Of a stretch of 64,000 bases of DNA, positions 32,961-44,814 are shown piece by piece. Location: assembly GCA_028023455.1 (NCBI GenBank), contig JAQFVV010012423.1:6118269-6182268 (forward strand), given 5' to 3'. The notes beneath the pieces were generated by a model that searched no databases, was not told the origin of the DNA, and saw only the letters and a list, made by a program, of their open reading frames with translations. Both the position numbers and the translations under genes were made by a program. Within the stretch, counting starts at the first letter, position 1. Each line of letters starts with the position of its first letter. The DNA comes from Epiperipatus broadwayi. Taxonomy: Eukaryota; Onychophora; Udeonychophora; Euonychophora; Peripatidae.

Positions 32961-33839
32961 TCTCAACTGATACTTATCCCACAATAAAAAGAAATAAGTG
33001 AGATTTCTATTTCTTTATTTCATTTTACATTTTAAACCTTTCAAAATTTAAATATACACAGAAATTAAAAATTTTCTAGCCATTTGTACTCTTTTGTCAA
33101 TTTCATTTTTTTACTTTCAATTAACTTTTTATTTTTTGGTCTATTCATTTATTGTAAGCCTTGCCTTTTTTTTCAGTTGTTCTTTATCTGAGGTTATTTT
33201 TTCTTGTTAACTATTATAACTTGGAGATTTATTGATACAGTGCTCAGTCTATGTATTTAAGCATGATCTTTATTTTTATGGATTTTTAGCTTAGCAAGAT
33301 TTTGATATTTTGTTAACATATAAACTTCATTTAAGAAAGTCTTTATAAACTCAAAATGAATTAAGCATTTTCTTAATTACACAAAACTAGAATTTACACA
33401 CCACACTTGTGGTATTGTTACAAAACATTTCACTAACAAATTTTATTCCAACAGTTTTATATCCCATTGCAAACATTGTAAATAGTTGTGTGGCAACAAA
33501 TTTCCAACATACTTTAATTTGTTTTTTACACTCTTTCTGATTTTTTCATAACTAGTTGCCTTGAATTTCTTTATTAAATTTGCTATCCTGCTTTTATTAC
33601 ATAGCTATCATTATATTAAACTATACTCTGTAAATATCAGCCACAATCTACACCATTCTATTCTTTATAGTCACAGAATTTTTTTACATACAAATATTTC
33701 CTATTCTTTTCCAGTTCAGTATGAATTTTTTTTCAAAGTCCTCTTTTATTTTTTTATATTGTGTTTTATATATTTCTTCTTTCTGGTTTATCTATACATT
33801 CACTTTCAATTTTTCTTTCTTCTATATTCTCTTTTATAA
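32961..33839. other. AT-rich DNA, no feature seen
   Basis: This stretch has T-rich sequence with a Phe/Tyr-rich open frame (33561-33839) that looks like low complexity. No gene or repeat was recognised. Confidence 0.45.
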
Positions 33840-34230
33840 CTATGCCAGTTTTTGTGACCCTATTCTATCAATCTTATAATCTTTAATTTCACTAACATTT
33901 TCTTTTACTTCTTTTACTTCTTGCTCTACTATTTTAATCTCACTAACATTTTCTTTTATTTTTTGTTTATTTTGACTGATCCATTCTTTTAGTTCCTTTA
34001 TCATTTTTATCTCCAGCTTCATCATTTCAATATATGTGGGATTACCTCTGTTCATCTTGGAAAATGAAAGTTGAAACTTAGATATTTTATAAAGTTGATT
34101 TTAACTTTTCTTTTTATAAACTAATCTAACATCTTTTCTTATACTCAAAACACTTAGTTTTGTTATATATAATTACTTTTTTATTTATATTAATTGACTA
34201 ATTCATAATCCCCCTCCCTAAACTATCCTC
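33840..34230 (-). pseudogene. Gag-like coiled-coil fragment of an LTR element
   Basis: The 71-codon minus-strand frame (33840-34055) starts MNRGNPTYIEMMKLEIKMIK and repeats the phrase KENVSEIK in a heptad-like pattern, as seen at the N-terminus of Gag in many LTR elements. On the minus strand a purine tract TTTAGGGAGGGGGAT lies at about 34207-34221, about 150 bp upstream, and may be a polypurine tract of an adjoining element end. No protease, RT or integrase is attached. The assignment rests on composition and context only. Confidence 0.38.
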
Positions 34231-35607
34231 CATTTTCAAACATATCATTACTAGCACTGATTAACCTCTTATTATTTCTATTTTAATTCCAATTTTTTTC
34301 ATTTACTCTTTGTGTTTTTTATCAATTGTTTAAAAAAAATCTCCAATGAGTTTAAACTCACTGAACTAATCTATTAGTTTGGAAAATTTATTTTGTGGTG
34401 AAATAATATGTTGTAATGTGGATATACTTTGATAAAATACTTGCTCCTGATGCTAGCTCAGCTCAGAGCATGATGACTCACAATTATTAAAACAATTGAT
34501 AGAAAGACAAGTAAACAAATATCAGCCAAATTTTAATTTAATAAATAGAACAATAGTAAAGTTTATTGAAATTAAAGAAAAAGAAATCTAAAATTTAATA
34601 GGTATTTCATCTTTGAATGTATTAGAAAAGTATGGTATTATATACACCTTTGACAGTTAATTTGATTCCTCTCAATTCACTTACTTTAAAAACTAAAATA
34701 ATCTTTTAGCAGTGTTTTTAAAATGAAATATATAATCTGTATGTATAAATGACTTTTAATAAAAACAAAATAAAAAATTCAATTAAATAAAGACACATGT
34801 GTGTGGAAATATAATACCATCTAATGATTATAAATAAATTAAAAAAGACTATTCAGTATGAGAGAGGCACAATAATTTTTTTCTAAGTTTACTGTATTAT
34901 ATCAAGCAAATCAATAATTCAATATTTGGTATAATACTGGTCTAAAAGATGAGCTTGAATGAAGTGTCACATTCAAAGTCTCTGAAGACTTTTCCAATAT
35001 ATAGTGACAATAATAAACAAAATGGGCATAGTAACTATGCCATAACTAGACTACAACCAAATAAATAGACTGCAATTAAGGCAGTAGATAATCTGAGCCA
35101 TCAGATGAAATACAATAATAACATTGACCAAGTAGATATTTAGGTACCCAGTAAAGAAAAGAAAGCAATATAAAATAACAGGGGTATTCATATGGATGAG
35201 TTTTATTTTAGGTACACACACAAATAAATGCTTTCATAATGCACAATATATACAAGCATTAAAGTGTTTCAGTAATTGTAAAATCAAATCATATATAAAA
35301 TAAATTGAGTAATGGTAATTAAAAATGTTAATTTTCAACATTATTACAATCTTTTTAAAAAATTTAGTGATTGATTAAACTTCAGATTATTTTCTTAAAA
35401 GAAATTTTAAGTATTTGAGTTAGCTAAAAGAGAAGGGAAGAGAAGTCAAATTATTTACAATAACAATAAGTAAACTAAAATTAAGACCTCACTTAAAGCT
35501 GCCAAAATTTTAAACAAAAGGAGAATAATTTTCAAGTCATATTTTTTAAATATCTTAAATTCTAAATTAAAGTGTACTCTAAAAGAAAAGTAAAACATTC
35601 TTACATG
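34231..35607. other. AT-rich DNA, no feature seen
   Basis: No coding similarity, RNA gene or repeat partner was found in this 1.4-kb stretch. Confidence 0.45.
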
Positions 35608-37524
35608 ACTGATATATATAATATTAAGTAATAGATGCATATAATAAAGAAAAAAATTACATTTAAATATCATGTTATGGTTAATAAATGTAACTTGCAT
35701 TTATAAATAAAACATAATAAGGCTGGATTATTTTAAGGTAGATAAAAGTTTATATTACTGTTAATTCCTTACAGGTTGATACCTTAACTTCCACAATTTA
35801 TTGAAAAAGTAGCTATCTTTATTTGTAATTTGTTTTTTTTTCATGCTGTGAGATGAGAGTCTTTTTTCTAAATTGAATTTAGGTCAGCTTTCTAAAGATT
35901 TAAGATTTCATGTGTTGGAGGATGAAGATTTGACTTAGAGCATAAAATTTATTTTGGTAAGATGCCTAACCCAGCATATTTTTAAAGACCACCATTAGGA
36001 AAATTTTGTAGTTTCATTTTACTACTGCAGACTGGTTGACAATATGTTGGGGATATATCACTAATTTTGATGGAAGAGCTACAAGTGCAGCTTAATGTGC
36101 TAAATGATCAATAAATGCTTTGAATGAATAGCTTCTGGATAATTTTTCCTTGCTTGACTACTTTCTAAATCTTAAATAGTTTGTCCAACTCTTCTATGAA
36201 ATCTGAATAGACTCAATGCTTTCTGAATAAACAGGACCAATTGAATAAACTTGATAGCTTAAATGGCTTCTCTGAATGCCTTAAATGGTTTCTCAATAGT
36301 TTCTTTGTAGCTTGAATGCTTTCTGGATTGCATTAACCTTTTAACCGCTAATTAAATCATTGGTTGTATGAGGTAAAAATCAAAGCTTTTAATTGGCCAA
36401 CTCACAAACTGAAGACAAAGCCTATTGTTAAAACATATTCGCCTATAATATTAAATTCAACTCAGATACGTTTATAAAAAGTATATTATTAATTTTTCAG
36501 GTTATGAAGAGAATGAAAGTTCTTTCAAAAATAAATTGCTATTTATTTATTCTAAAATATTCAATTTCGGCAATATAAAAGCTATAATATAAACAAAAAG
36601 ATCGACTTTTACGTTATAGAAAAGTAAATATTTCTTTTTACTACATCTTCAATATTTGTACTAAAATCTTCAATATTTTTCGAAAATAATTTTGTTTTTT
36701 TATTATTCTGTCTGAGAATCATTTTTAGTTTCCATAAATATAATTTTATAATACTTAAAATTGGATTCGAAATGAAAATCTCAGCATTTTTCTTTATTTT
36801 CTTTGATCAGGCGGTTTCTTTGTTCTTTCCAGCCAATCAGAATGTCTTTTTCGGCTGAGAGCTTGCTAAGAACCAATCACAAATAATGTTCTTTCTTTGT
36901 TTAGGTTTAAATGTGTTTTTTTTATTTTTTACTTGTAAAATAAGTCGGAAGAGGTCACCATCGTACAGAACTTTTAAAAATCTCTTTAAAATGTATCGAA
37001 CGAATTTTTTAGCATAAGAATCGGCTGAGTTATGTCAACTGCTTACGAGAGGTCACGTTAAAGACAGGCAAAGAGTTAATAGCTTGAATAAAACAATAGA
37101 TTCTGGGGAGCTTTTATACCCATTGGTTCTATTGTTCATCCACACATTTTTTTAGAATTTTTAAAATTAGCATTTCAAAATAATCATACTTTTTAATTAA
37201 TTATTTTTGTATTACTTTCATTACAATGCTTAACTTCTTATTACAAAAGATGAAAATTTTATTTGTAGCTTAGTTATTGTTTTACAAAGTTTTAAAATAA
37301 TCTTCTACAAAAGATAAAAAATTTATTTATAGTTTAGTATTTTAAAAACCAAAAATTTGACATTATTTTTACTATATCAAATTATTTTATTTATTTGTGT
37401 GTGTATACATGTGATCTCATTTTTCTAACTCACATTTACTTAGCAAAAATTTTAAATTAAATTATAAACAGAAATTTTAGCTGAAATCTCTTACTAACAT
37501 ATATACCTTTGAAATCCATCTCAA
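35608..37524 (+). repeat. Dispersed repeat D, copy 2, interrupted
   Basis: This is the counterpart of 31785-32960. It is interrupted at 36337-37075 by a MITE and cut off on the right, at CCATCTCAA (about 37524), by the hammerhead-bearing repeat cluster inserted in TA repeats. Confidence 0.72.
36337..37075. mobile_element. piggyBac-like MITE with TTAA target duplication
   Basis: The 739-bp segment is bounded by TTAA on both sides (36333-36336 and 37076-37079). Its ends are CCTTTTAACCGC on the left and, read inward from the right, CTCTTTGCCTGTC, giving imperfect short TIRs of the CCCTTT type usual in piggyBac elements. The paralogous repeat D copy at 32508-32525 lacks the whole segment. It contains no transposase. 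It has more G+C and CpG than the flanks. Confidence 0.75.
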
Positions 37525-37627
37525 TATATATATGATCACTAGATGGAGCTTTACCAATAGCTCCTAACAAGCTTTGTTTACATAAATGCTGAGAGAGCCA
37601 GAATTAAATATCTCTTTTGTTGACTCC

Positions 37628-37676
37628 AACCTCCAGACCATGGTTTCGAGCTAGTTGGCTCACCTTAGTGAAGGTT
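37628..37676 (-). ncRNA. Hammerhead-like motif, left monomer (degenerate core)
   Basis: The minus strand reads AACCTTCA, CTAAGGT, GAGC-CAACTA-GCTC, GAAAC, CATG, GTC, TGGAGGTT. Stem I has 8 perfect or wobble pairs and stem II 4 pairs with a 6-base loop. Stem III is ACC/GGT and the triplet is GUC. The core CTAAGGT departs from CUGANGA at two positions, so catalysis by this copy is doubtful. Confidence 0.55.
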
Positions 37677-38420
37677 AGGGAGACTAGAAACTAGATCTAA
37701 ATACTAAGTCCATAATTAGCACTTATGAAACATGTTTCTATCAGTTTGAAAGCATGAATTTTTCACATATGTAAATGTCTTCAAATCCAGCTAAACAAAC
37801 TAGACAGCTATATGGGTCTGAAATCAGTTCAGTTTCACCACATAGTAAAAACCTCTGCAATATATATCATTGCAAAACCTTTAAGGGTACATTTATGATA
37901 AACAAAACAAATTATAAATTTCGGAACTTGCTCTTAGCTTGCATTTTATGATCACTAGATGGAGCTTTACCAATAGCTCCTAACAAGCTTTGTTTACATA
38001 AACACTGAAAGATGAGGTGAGCTAACTAGCTCATAACAATGGTCTGGAGGTTGGAGACAACAAAAGAGATACTTAATTCTGTCTCTCTCAGCATTTATGT
38101 AAACAAAGCTTGTTAGGAGCTATTGGTAAAGCTCCATCTAGTATTCATAAAATGCAAGCTAAGAGCAAGTTACGGAATTTATAACTTGTTTTGTTTATCA
38201 TAAATGTACCCTTGAAGATTTTTGCAATGATATATATTGCAGAGGCTTTTACTATATGGTGAAACTGAACTAATTTCAGACCTATATAGCTGTCTAGTTT
38301 GTTTAGCTGGATTTGAAGATATTTACATATCTGAAAAACTCATGCTTTCAAACTGATAGAACGATGTTTCATAAGTGCTGATTGTAGAGTTAGTATTTAG
38401 ATCTAGTTTCTAGTCTCCTT

Positions 38421-38470
38421 AGCCTTCACTGAGGTGAACCAACTAGCGCAAAACCATGGTCTGGAGGTTG
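38421..38470 (+). ncRNA. Hammerhead-like motif, right monomer (degenerate)
   Basis: AGCCTTCA (38421-38428) pairs with TGGAGGTT after the GTC triplet. The core CTGAGGT differs from CUGANGA only at the last base. Stem II is damaged (GAAC against GCGC) and GAAAC reads CAAAAC. The family resemblance is clear; activity is unlikely. Confidence 0.5.
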
Positions 38471-38612
38471 GAGACAATGTAAGAGATATTTAATTCTGTC
38501 TCTCTCAGCACATATGTAAACAAAGCTTGTTAGGAGCTATTGGTAAAGCTCCATCTAGTGATCATAAAATGCAAGCTAAGAGCAAGTTACGAAATTTATA
38601 ACTTTTGTTTAT

Positions 38613-38628
38613 CATATATATATATATT
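38613..38628. repeat. Short (TA)n tract at RTE junction
   Basis: TATATATATATA separates the hammerhead monomers from the 5'-truncated RTE copy. Confidence 0.85.
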
Positions 38629-41172
38629 AGTTATACAACTTAATAGCAGATACCAAATGCAGATAATTCAGGTTTATGCCCCAACAAGTTCTCATAGTGA
38701 TGAAGTAGTAGATTTTTATATGGATGTACAAAAGGCTTTTGATCAGAGTAAACACCATTTTAAAATTGTTATGGGAGACTTTAATGCTAGAATTGATAAA
38801 AAAAAATGAAAGATGAAAGTGCTGTGGGTAATTTTGGTTATGGTAATAGAAATGAGAGAGGACATAGACTTGTGGAGTTTGCAGAAAAAGAAAAACTTTA
38901 TATTATGAATTCTTTTTTTGAAAAAAATGTTAAAAGGAAATAGACATGGAAGCATCCAAATGAAGGTACAGCAGAATTGGATTATATTTTGACTAACAGG
39001 AAATACATATTTCAAGATTGTAATGTTCTTAATAAATTTAACACAGGAAGTGATCATTGATTAGTAAGGTGTAAGATACATGTTAATGTAAAACTAGAGA
39101 GACAAAAATTATTAAGAAAAACAATATTTACAGTTGATATTCCTAATCTTCAGAAACATTCTAATGAATTTAAATTAGAACTTACAAATCGGTTTCAAGT
39201 ATTAGTAGATTTTGAACATGATTCAGATTTGAATGAAATTAATATAAAAATAACTGATACACTTTTGAAAACTGCAACAAAGATATCTGGTAGAAAGAAA
39301 CAGCAATTGACCAATAAAATTTTTACTGAGACTAGAGAATTTATGAAGAAAAGAAGGAATATGAAGATATACAAAAATGATGCATTAAAAAGAATTGAAT
39401 ATCTCGAATTTTGTAAAATGGTGCGGAAAAGAGTTGAAAATGATATAAGAAAGTATAACTGTGAACTAGCAAGGAAAGCTGTAGAAGAAAATAAAAGTCT
39501 TAAGAATGTAAAACAACATTTTGGTATTGGTAGGAAATTTATATCTGCAATAAGAAAAAAATATGGAATTATTACTAAAAAGAGAGATGACATCATGAAA
39601 TTGGTAGAAGATTTTTATCAAGAATTATATAGTAATAAAGAACAAGTACCTCCTATATCTATTATATCTTCCGAATTGCCCAGAATTTTAAATGAAGAAG
39701 TGAGACATGCAATTAAATGAATGAAGAAAGGAAAGGCTCCAGGTAATGATGGAATTATAATTGATATATTAAAAGAAGCAGGTGAAGAAATAGAAAATTT
39801 TTTAGCAAAGTTATATACCAAATGTCTAAATGATAAAGATGTACCGGATGATTGGAAGAATGCAGTAATAATATTAATATTTAAAAAAGGTGATAAAGAA
39901 GATATTAGAAATTACAGACCTATCAGCCTTTTATCAGTTGTATATAAAAATTTTACCAAGATAATTACTACTCATCTACAGAGAACATTGGATTTCCACC
40001 AACCAAGAGAACAAGCCGGATTTAAAAGTGGTTTTAGTACAGTAGATCATATCCAGGTATTGAGAGAAGTTATAGAAATGATAAATGAATATGAGTTGCC
40101 ATTATGCTTAGGATTTGTAGATTATGAAAAGGCATTTGATTCTATAAACATTTCTTCAGTGATTAAAGCATTAGATCATCAAGGTATAGATCCAGGATAT
40201 TGTCATATTTTAAAAAATATTTATAAAAATGCAACAGCAACAATTAGATTACATAATGACACTGGGAAAGTCAACATTGAGAAAGGTGTAAGACAAGGTG
40301 ACTCCATATCTCCAAAACGTTTTACAGCAGTGCTGCATGAAGTATTTTGTGGATTAAAATGGGAAACTAAAGGAGTGAAAGTAAATGGTGATTATTTAAG
40401 TCATTTAGATTTCACAGATGATGTAGTTGTTTTTGAAAATAATGCTTCAGATCTGCAGGAAATGTTGCAGGAGTTATCAGATGAAAGTAGAAAAGTAGGA
40501 CTAAAGATAAATGTTAAAAAGACTAAAGTAATGTTTAATCGATTTGCTCAAAATATGAAAATAAAGATTGATTATGATGAATTAGTAGAAGTTAACAGTT
40601 AAAAATACCTTGGTCAGATTATTAATACAGATGGAAACATAATGGAGGAAATTAATCATAGAATTAAACTTGGTTGGAGTGCTTTTGGTAGAAATAACTT
40701 GATACTAAAAGGAAATATGCCTATGTGTTTGAAAAGGAAGGTTTTTAACAAATGTGTTTTACCAGTTCTTACTTATGGATCTGAGACTTGGACACTTAAT
40801 AGAAGAGCAATTCAGAGACTTCAGACCACTCAAAGAAGTATGGAGAGATGTATGTTGGGAGTAACAAGAAGAGATCATAAACGCAATGTATGGGTAAGAG
40901 AACAAACAGGTGTTACTGACCTCATTGAAGAAATTAAAAGATTGAAGTGGAGTTGGGCTGGACATATTGTTAGAAGAGATGATAATAGATGGACAATTGA
41001 AATTTTAAACTGGATTCCAAGAGATTGTAAAAGACCCAGAAAGAGACCACATGTGAGATGGATGGATGAAATAAGAAAGTGTGCAGGGGTGATGGAGAAG
41101 AGAAGTAAAGATCGGAGAAGATGGATTAAACTTGGAGAGACCTTTATCCTGCAGTGGATTGATAATGGTTGA
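38628..41172 (+). pseudogene. RTE ORF pseudogene: partial endonuclease + RT, best preserved copy
   Basis: The endonuclease part has VMGDFNARI (38770), then a frameshift in an A-run near 38804, then NERGHRLVEFAEKEKLYIMN, ELDYILTNRKY and SDH followed by a stop. From 39229 the frame is open to a TGA at 39718, then from 39721 (MKKGKAPGNDGI) through RT to a TAA at 40600. RT motifs are NYRPISLLS, FVDYEKAFDSI, VRQGDSISP and FTDD (Ala to Thr at the FADD box). The C-terminal part (40642-41172) reads VLPVLTYGSETWTL, LKWSWAGHIVRRDD and RPRKRPHVRW, typical of RTE. At least five lesions are visible: the frameshift, TAG near 38946, TGA near 39058, TGA at 39718 and TAA at 40600. No function is expected. Confidence 0.9.
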
Positions 41173-41200
41173 TAATGATGATGATATAAAAATTAGTAAT
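38628..41200 (+). mobile_element. RTE-clade LINE, plus-strand copy, 5'-truncated
   Basis: Similarity to the minus-strand copy begins abruptly at TTAGTTATACAACTTAATAG (38628), inside the endonuclease, so this copy is 5'-truncated. The 3' end is near GGTTGATAATGATGATGATA (41168-41187), a short TGATGA repeat typical for RTE. The coding region is described separately. Confidence 0.85.
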
Positions 41201-41219
41201 CAATATCTGTATTTCAATT

Positions 41220-41965
41220 ATACACAAATATATATAATTCTTCAAAAAACAATACAATAATTAATACAGTAGATAATATTTTAAAACAAATATCTACTAT
41301 AATAGTCGTTATCAACTATATTCAAATTCAGTTACAAAAAACCATTATAATGACTACTTAGATAATCGAAAGTACTTCTATTAAATTAGAGTAGATATTT
41401 GTTTTAAAATATTTACTGTATTAATTATTTGTAAATAAGCATTTATTTTATATAGCGTATGTTTACAATTGTATACATTCAAATATCAGCCTTTTAAGCT
41501 AATTGTGCATTTGCTTTGCGAGTGTTAATAATAAATGAATACCTTCTCACCAATACAAGATCTAGTATTTATGCAGGAATAAAAGGAATCCTCTTATTCC
41601 TATGACTCAAATGCTTATATATGAGCAAATCTGAAGTACTGGCAAGTAAAGCGTGAAAATGGAACCATCACTTTAAATTACTATATACAATGTGTGAATG
41701 AATGACGTGGGTGAAATTGTCTAGAATTTACTAAACGTCATTCCAACTGAAACTTAATTATTCAGATTTGCTCATATATAAGCATTGGAGTCATAGGAAT
41801 AAGAGGATTCCTTTTATTTCTGCACAAATACTATATCTTGTATTGGTGAGTAAGTATTCATTTATTATTAATACTGGCAAAGCATATGCACAATTAGCTT
41901 AAAAGGCTGATATTTAAATGTATTAATTATTGTATTGTTTTTCAAAGAATTATATATATATATCT
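41220..41965. repeat. Long inverted repeat (foldback element)
   Basis: The main arms are about 41474-41641 and 41765-41924, sharing AATATCAGCCTTTTAAGC, GGAATCCTCTTATTCCTATG and GCTTATATATGAGCAAATCT. The spacer is about 125 bp. Outer arms (about 41222-41268 and 41918-41965) continue the symmetry. The left side carries an extra segment of about 200 bp that is itself palindromic (AAAACAAATATCTACT near 41281, its complement near 41393). TA-rich sequence lies at both ends. There is no coding capacity. Confidence 0.7.
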
Positions 41966-41999
41966 GTTATTGCTATGCATTTTTATTATACTCCCCCCA

Positions 42000-42905
42000 A
42001 AAAAAATACTGTATACATTAGGTAAACTAATATAATTCTTTTTTGAGTTGAATATCTATTGTGGTAGTTAGCTCTCGCTGTGAAATAATATGATTTTTAA
42101 AGGAATAGAATTTTATTTTTAATTGTATATAGTTGAGGTCGAAAATCTCACTTCAAAAATAGAAATCTGTTGTGTTTATTTTATGTTTTATGTGTTTTTT
42201 AAAGGGTTTATTTTTTTTGGAATGTTGCTGAGATTAAAATCTTTTATTCACATTTAAGTGAAAGGTTATTTTAAATTTAAAAAGAGAGCTTGAAAAATAA
42301 TAAGCAATTATTTTAGTTTTAGTATTTGTTAAAAAATATGTGTGTTGATATGTATTTAAAAGAAAAAGGAAAATATGATTTAAATTTTAATAAAATTATA
42401 TAAAAATTAATTTTTTAAGTTATATTTTGCTATTTCTGTTAACATTAAAGTTATTTCTAGAAGTAGTTGAATGCAAGGCATTCAAAAACAGATATTCAAA
42501 GTGTGTATGTAGATATTAAGGAGAGCAATGGAAAATTTGATGATCTTTTGAGATAACCATGATAATTCAGACATCATTAGTTTTGCAGTACAGGGATTGT
42601 TTACTCTTAACACAATAAAAAAAAACTTTTTACTTGATAAAAAACATTGAACTTAAATAGATAATTTTTCTTTTAATAAAGTTTTTAAATGGTAACAGTA
42701 AAAAGTTATTTGCCAGGATGGTCATCTAAATAAAGATAGTCTGATGGGGCCTGTGGAGTCTTCATTCCAATTTTGTACACTATTGCTGAGTCTCCATTGG
42801 TGGGATGTTAACATAAAATAAAAGCCTATATAACAAAAGGGGAATCCCTTTTCTAAACTTAATCATTGAACAAGCTACATTTTGAAGGTATCCTGAGGGA
42901 GAATG
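42000..42905 (+). repeat. Dispersed repeat C, copy 2
   Basis: This is the counterpart of 30262-31195, in the same orientation. It begins AAATACTGTATACATTAGG and fades after GAACAAGCTACATTTTGAAG (about 42880). Confidence 0.72.
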
Positions 42906-43258
42906 CTATGTATGGACCAATTAATAGTTTGTCAACAGTTCCAAAAATTCTTAATTTTTACATCCATCTGTAATTGTCTTCAAAAGTAGTTTTGTGAACA
43001 GACTTTTATCTAGCAATTTTTTTAAAATGTAATCAGAATGAACTTTCTTTTATAATCGTTGCTTTTCTGTTCTTCAAACAGCATTACCACAGGAAGTCCA
43101 TGGAAAATCAGGTTGAAATTGAACTTTGAATTTAGGACTTTGGATTTAAAAAAAAAAATTATTTTTATTAATAATGATTTTGTTATGAATTGTTGTTATG
43201 CAATTTTTTTAAAGCACTCCCAAAGAAACATTCTTTTAAAACGACAAAGTTAATATTA

Positions 43259-43350
43259 ATTTTTTTTTTCATGTGTCGAAGCATGGGCCAGGAAGCAAAC
43301 CTGGAATAACTGCTTGTAAGGCAGCTGTGCTGACCACTCGACCACCAATG
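43259..43350 (-). mobile_element. tRNA-derived SINE, minus strand
   Basis: The minus strand reads TTGGTGGTCGAGTGGTCAGC, containing an exact A box (TGGTCGAGTGG). A degenerate B box, AGGTTTGCTTCCTGG, follows, and the tail is GACACATGAAAAAAAAAA. Head and tail match the SINE at 6418. The tail here is A-rich without AAT units. Confidence 0.68.
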
Positions 43351-43359
43351 CTTGACTAA

Positions 43360-44814
43360 AATTATTTTTTTTGCTTTATATTTACACATATGTTTGCAAA
43401 CATCCCTTATATTATTTTTGAAGTGAATGATTTGATGTAATATAATTTTAATCAAATACTTATTAAGGGTTATACTGTATATTGACTATTAAAATTTATC
43501 ATCATTATTAATTTGAAATCTCATAAATATGTCATTCCAGAGTAAAAGAAATTGTGTTGATATTTTGTGAATCACTGGGGATACAAGTAATTGAAGTAAA
43601 GGATCGGTAAATTTAATTTATATGAATAATTTGAATAGTGGAATCCATATACTTAGCATTATTATATATAATAATATATGCTTTTTATGCATTTGTATAT
43701 GTCCTATGACAAAGTTGTTTTATCTGAGAGATAATAAATTACTTTCATTGCAAAACTGTCTTTATATAAAAAATGCTAAATTCCTTTTATTTTATGTTAA
43801 ATGATATAAGTACATGCAGAAACATATGTCGCAATAAGTTTATTTTATTTTCATCACTTTATTAAATAAGTCATTACTTGTTATCCTAAGTTAGTTTGTT
43901 CAGAAGCTTCCTATATTTTATGTGATATAAGTAGATAGATTTGATCTGTTATTAAAAAGAACTTTTACCTGTGGAATACATATAAAAACTATATTCCAAA
44001 TTAGTTTATTTATTTTATTAGTAAATAATTATAATATTCTTTTATATAACCCTGGTTAAGATTTTTTTTCAGCTTATAGAAAACATAGTAGAACATTAAA
44101 GAATCATTTGATTTTGGATTTAAAAAAAAACAATTTTGTAGTTTAAAAGCTGTAGTAACTTCAGAAATATGTTTATTATTAACAATATGAAATCACTTCA
44201 ATATCAATAAAATGTATATATTTTTTATTAAATTTGGTTTTCGCATATATTTCTTTTATAAGGTCGATACTTATCATTGATTTATGATCACACGTATTAC
44301 ATTTCTATGGCATTTTGATATCTACCCTGATACATTAAACACATATACACTAATATTTTCTTTTGCCTATCCATATTAAATTGTCATTAGATATTATAAC
44401 ATTTTAACAAACTTTAGGATTATTTGTTTACTTATTTTAAATATACTTTGAAATCAATAAAAATGCCCTTTTGTTTCAATGTATATTTATTTGAAATACA
44501 GGCACAGTAGTAGACTAGTTTTAGATATAAAATTACATTTAACCTTTTATAAGTTTAGCTAATCGGAGGTGAGGGATTTATTATTATTATTTATCCATTA
44601 TTTATAGTTACAGTTTCTGACTTGCACAGTTCATAAGAAATATTAAATAAGAAATACCAACCTCACTTCCCCCATTATCTTTATACATATGGTACAGTTT
44701 TGCCATCCAAATACGTGGAACATTTGAGGTGTCAGTTTTCTGTATTATTTACCATTATGCTATATATATGCACAAATACGCAACAAATAGTGTGAGTGGA
44801 TAAATTAACTAGAT
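43360..44814. other. AT-rich DNA, no feature seen
   Basis: No gene, RNA or clear repeat was recognised in this stretch. Confidence 0.45.

Larger units (their letters stand above)
37531..38612. mobile_element. Tandem and inverted 417-bp monomers with hammerhead-like motifs
   Basis: Units beginning GATCACTAGATGGAGC start at 37534 and 37950 (416 bp apart, same strand). The right half is an inverted pair whose corresponding ends (GGAGCTATTGG at 38116 and 38533) are 417 bp apart. The whole is therefore two direct dimers fused head to head at about 38006, the second left monomer being cut short there. Each full monomer carries one hammerhead-like motif. The cluster is bounded by ATATATAT (37524-37533) and a TA tract (38613-38628), and interrupts repeat D. 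Tandem short monomers with one hammerhead each resemble metazoan retrozymes or non-autonomous Penelope-type units. The choice between them is open. Confidence 0.72.

Noticed and set aside
33561-33839. 92-codon Phe/Tyr-rich frame, possible membrane protein
   Set aside because: T-rich DNA gives hydrophobic translations by chance. No start context, homology or conserved pattern was seen.
38003-38055. Third hammerhead in the 417-bp monomer cluster
   Set aside because: The 5' strand of stem I and the core are lost at the inversion junction, and GAAAC reads ATAAC; only the 3' part of the motif remains.
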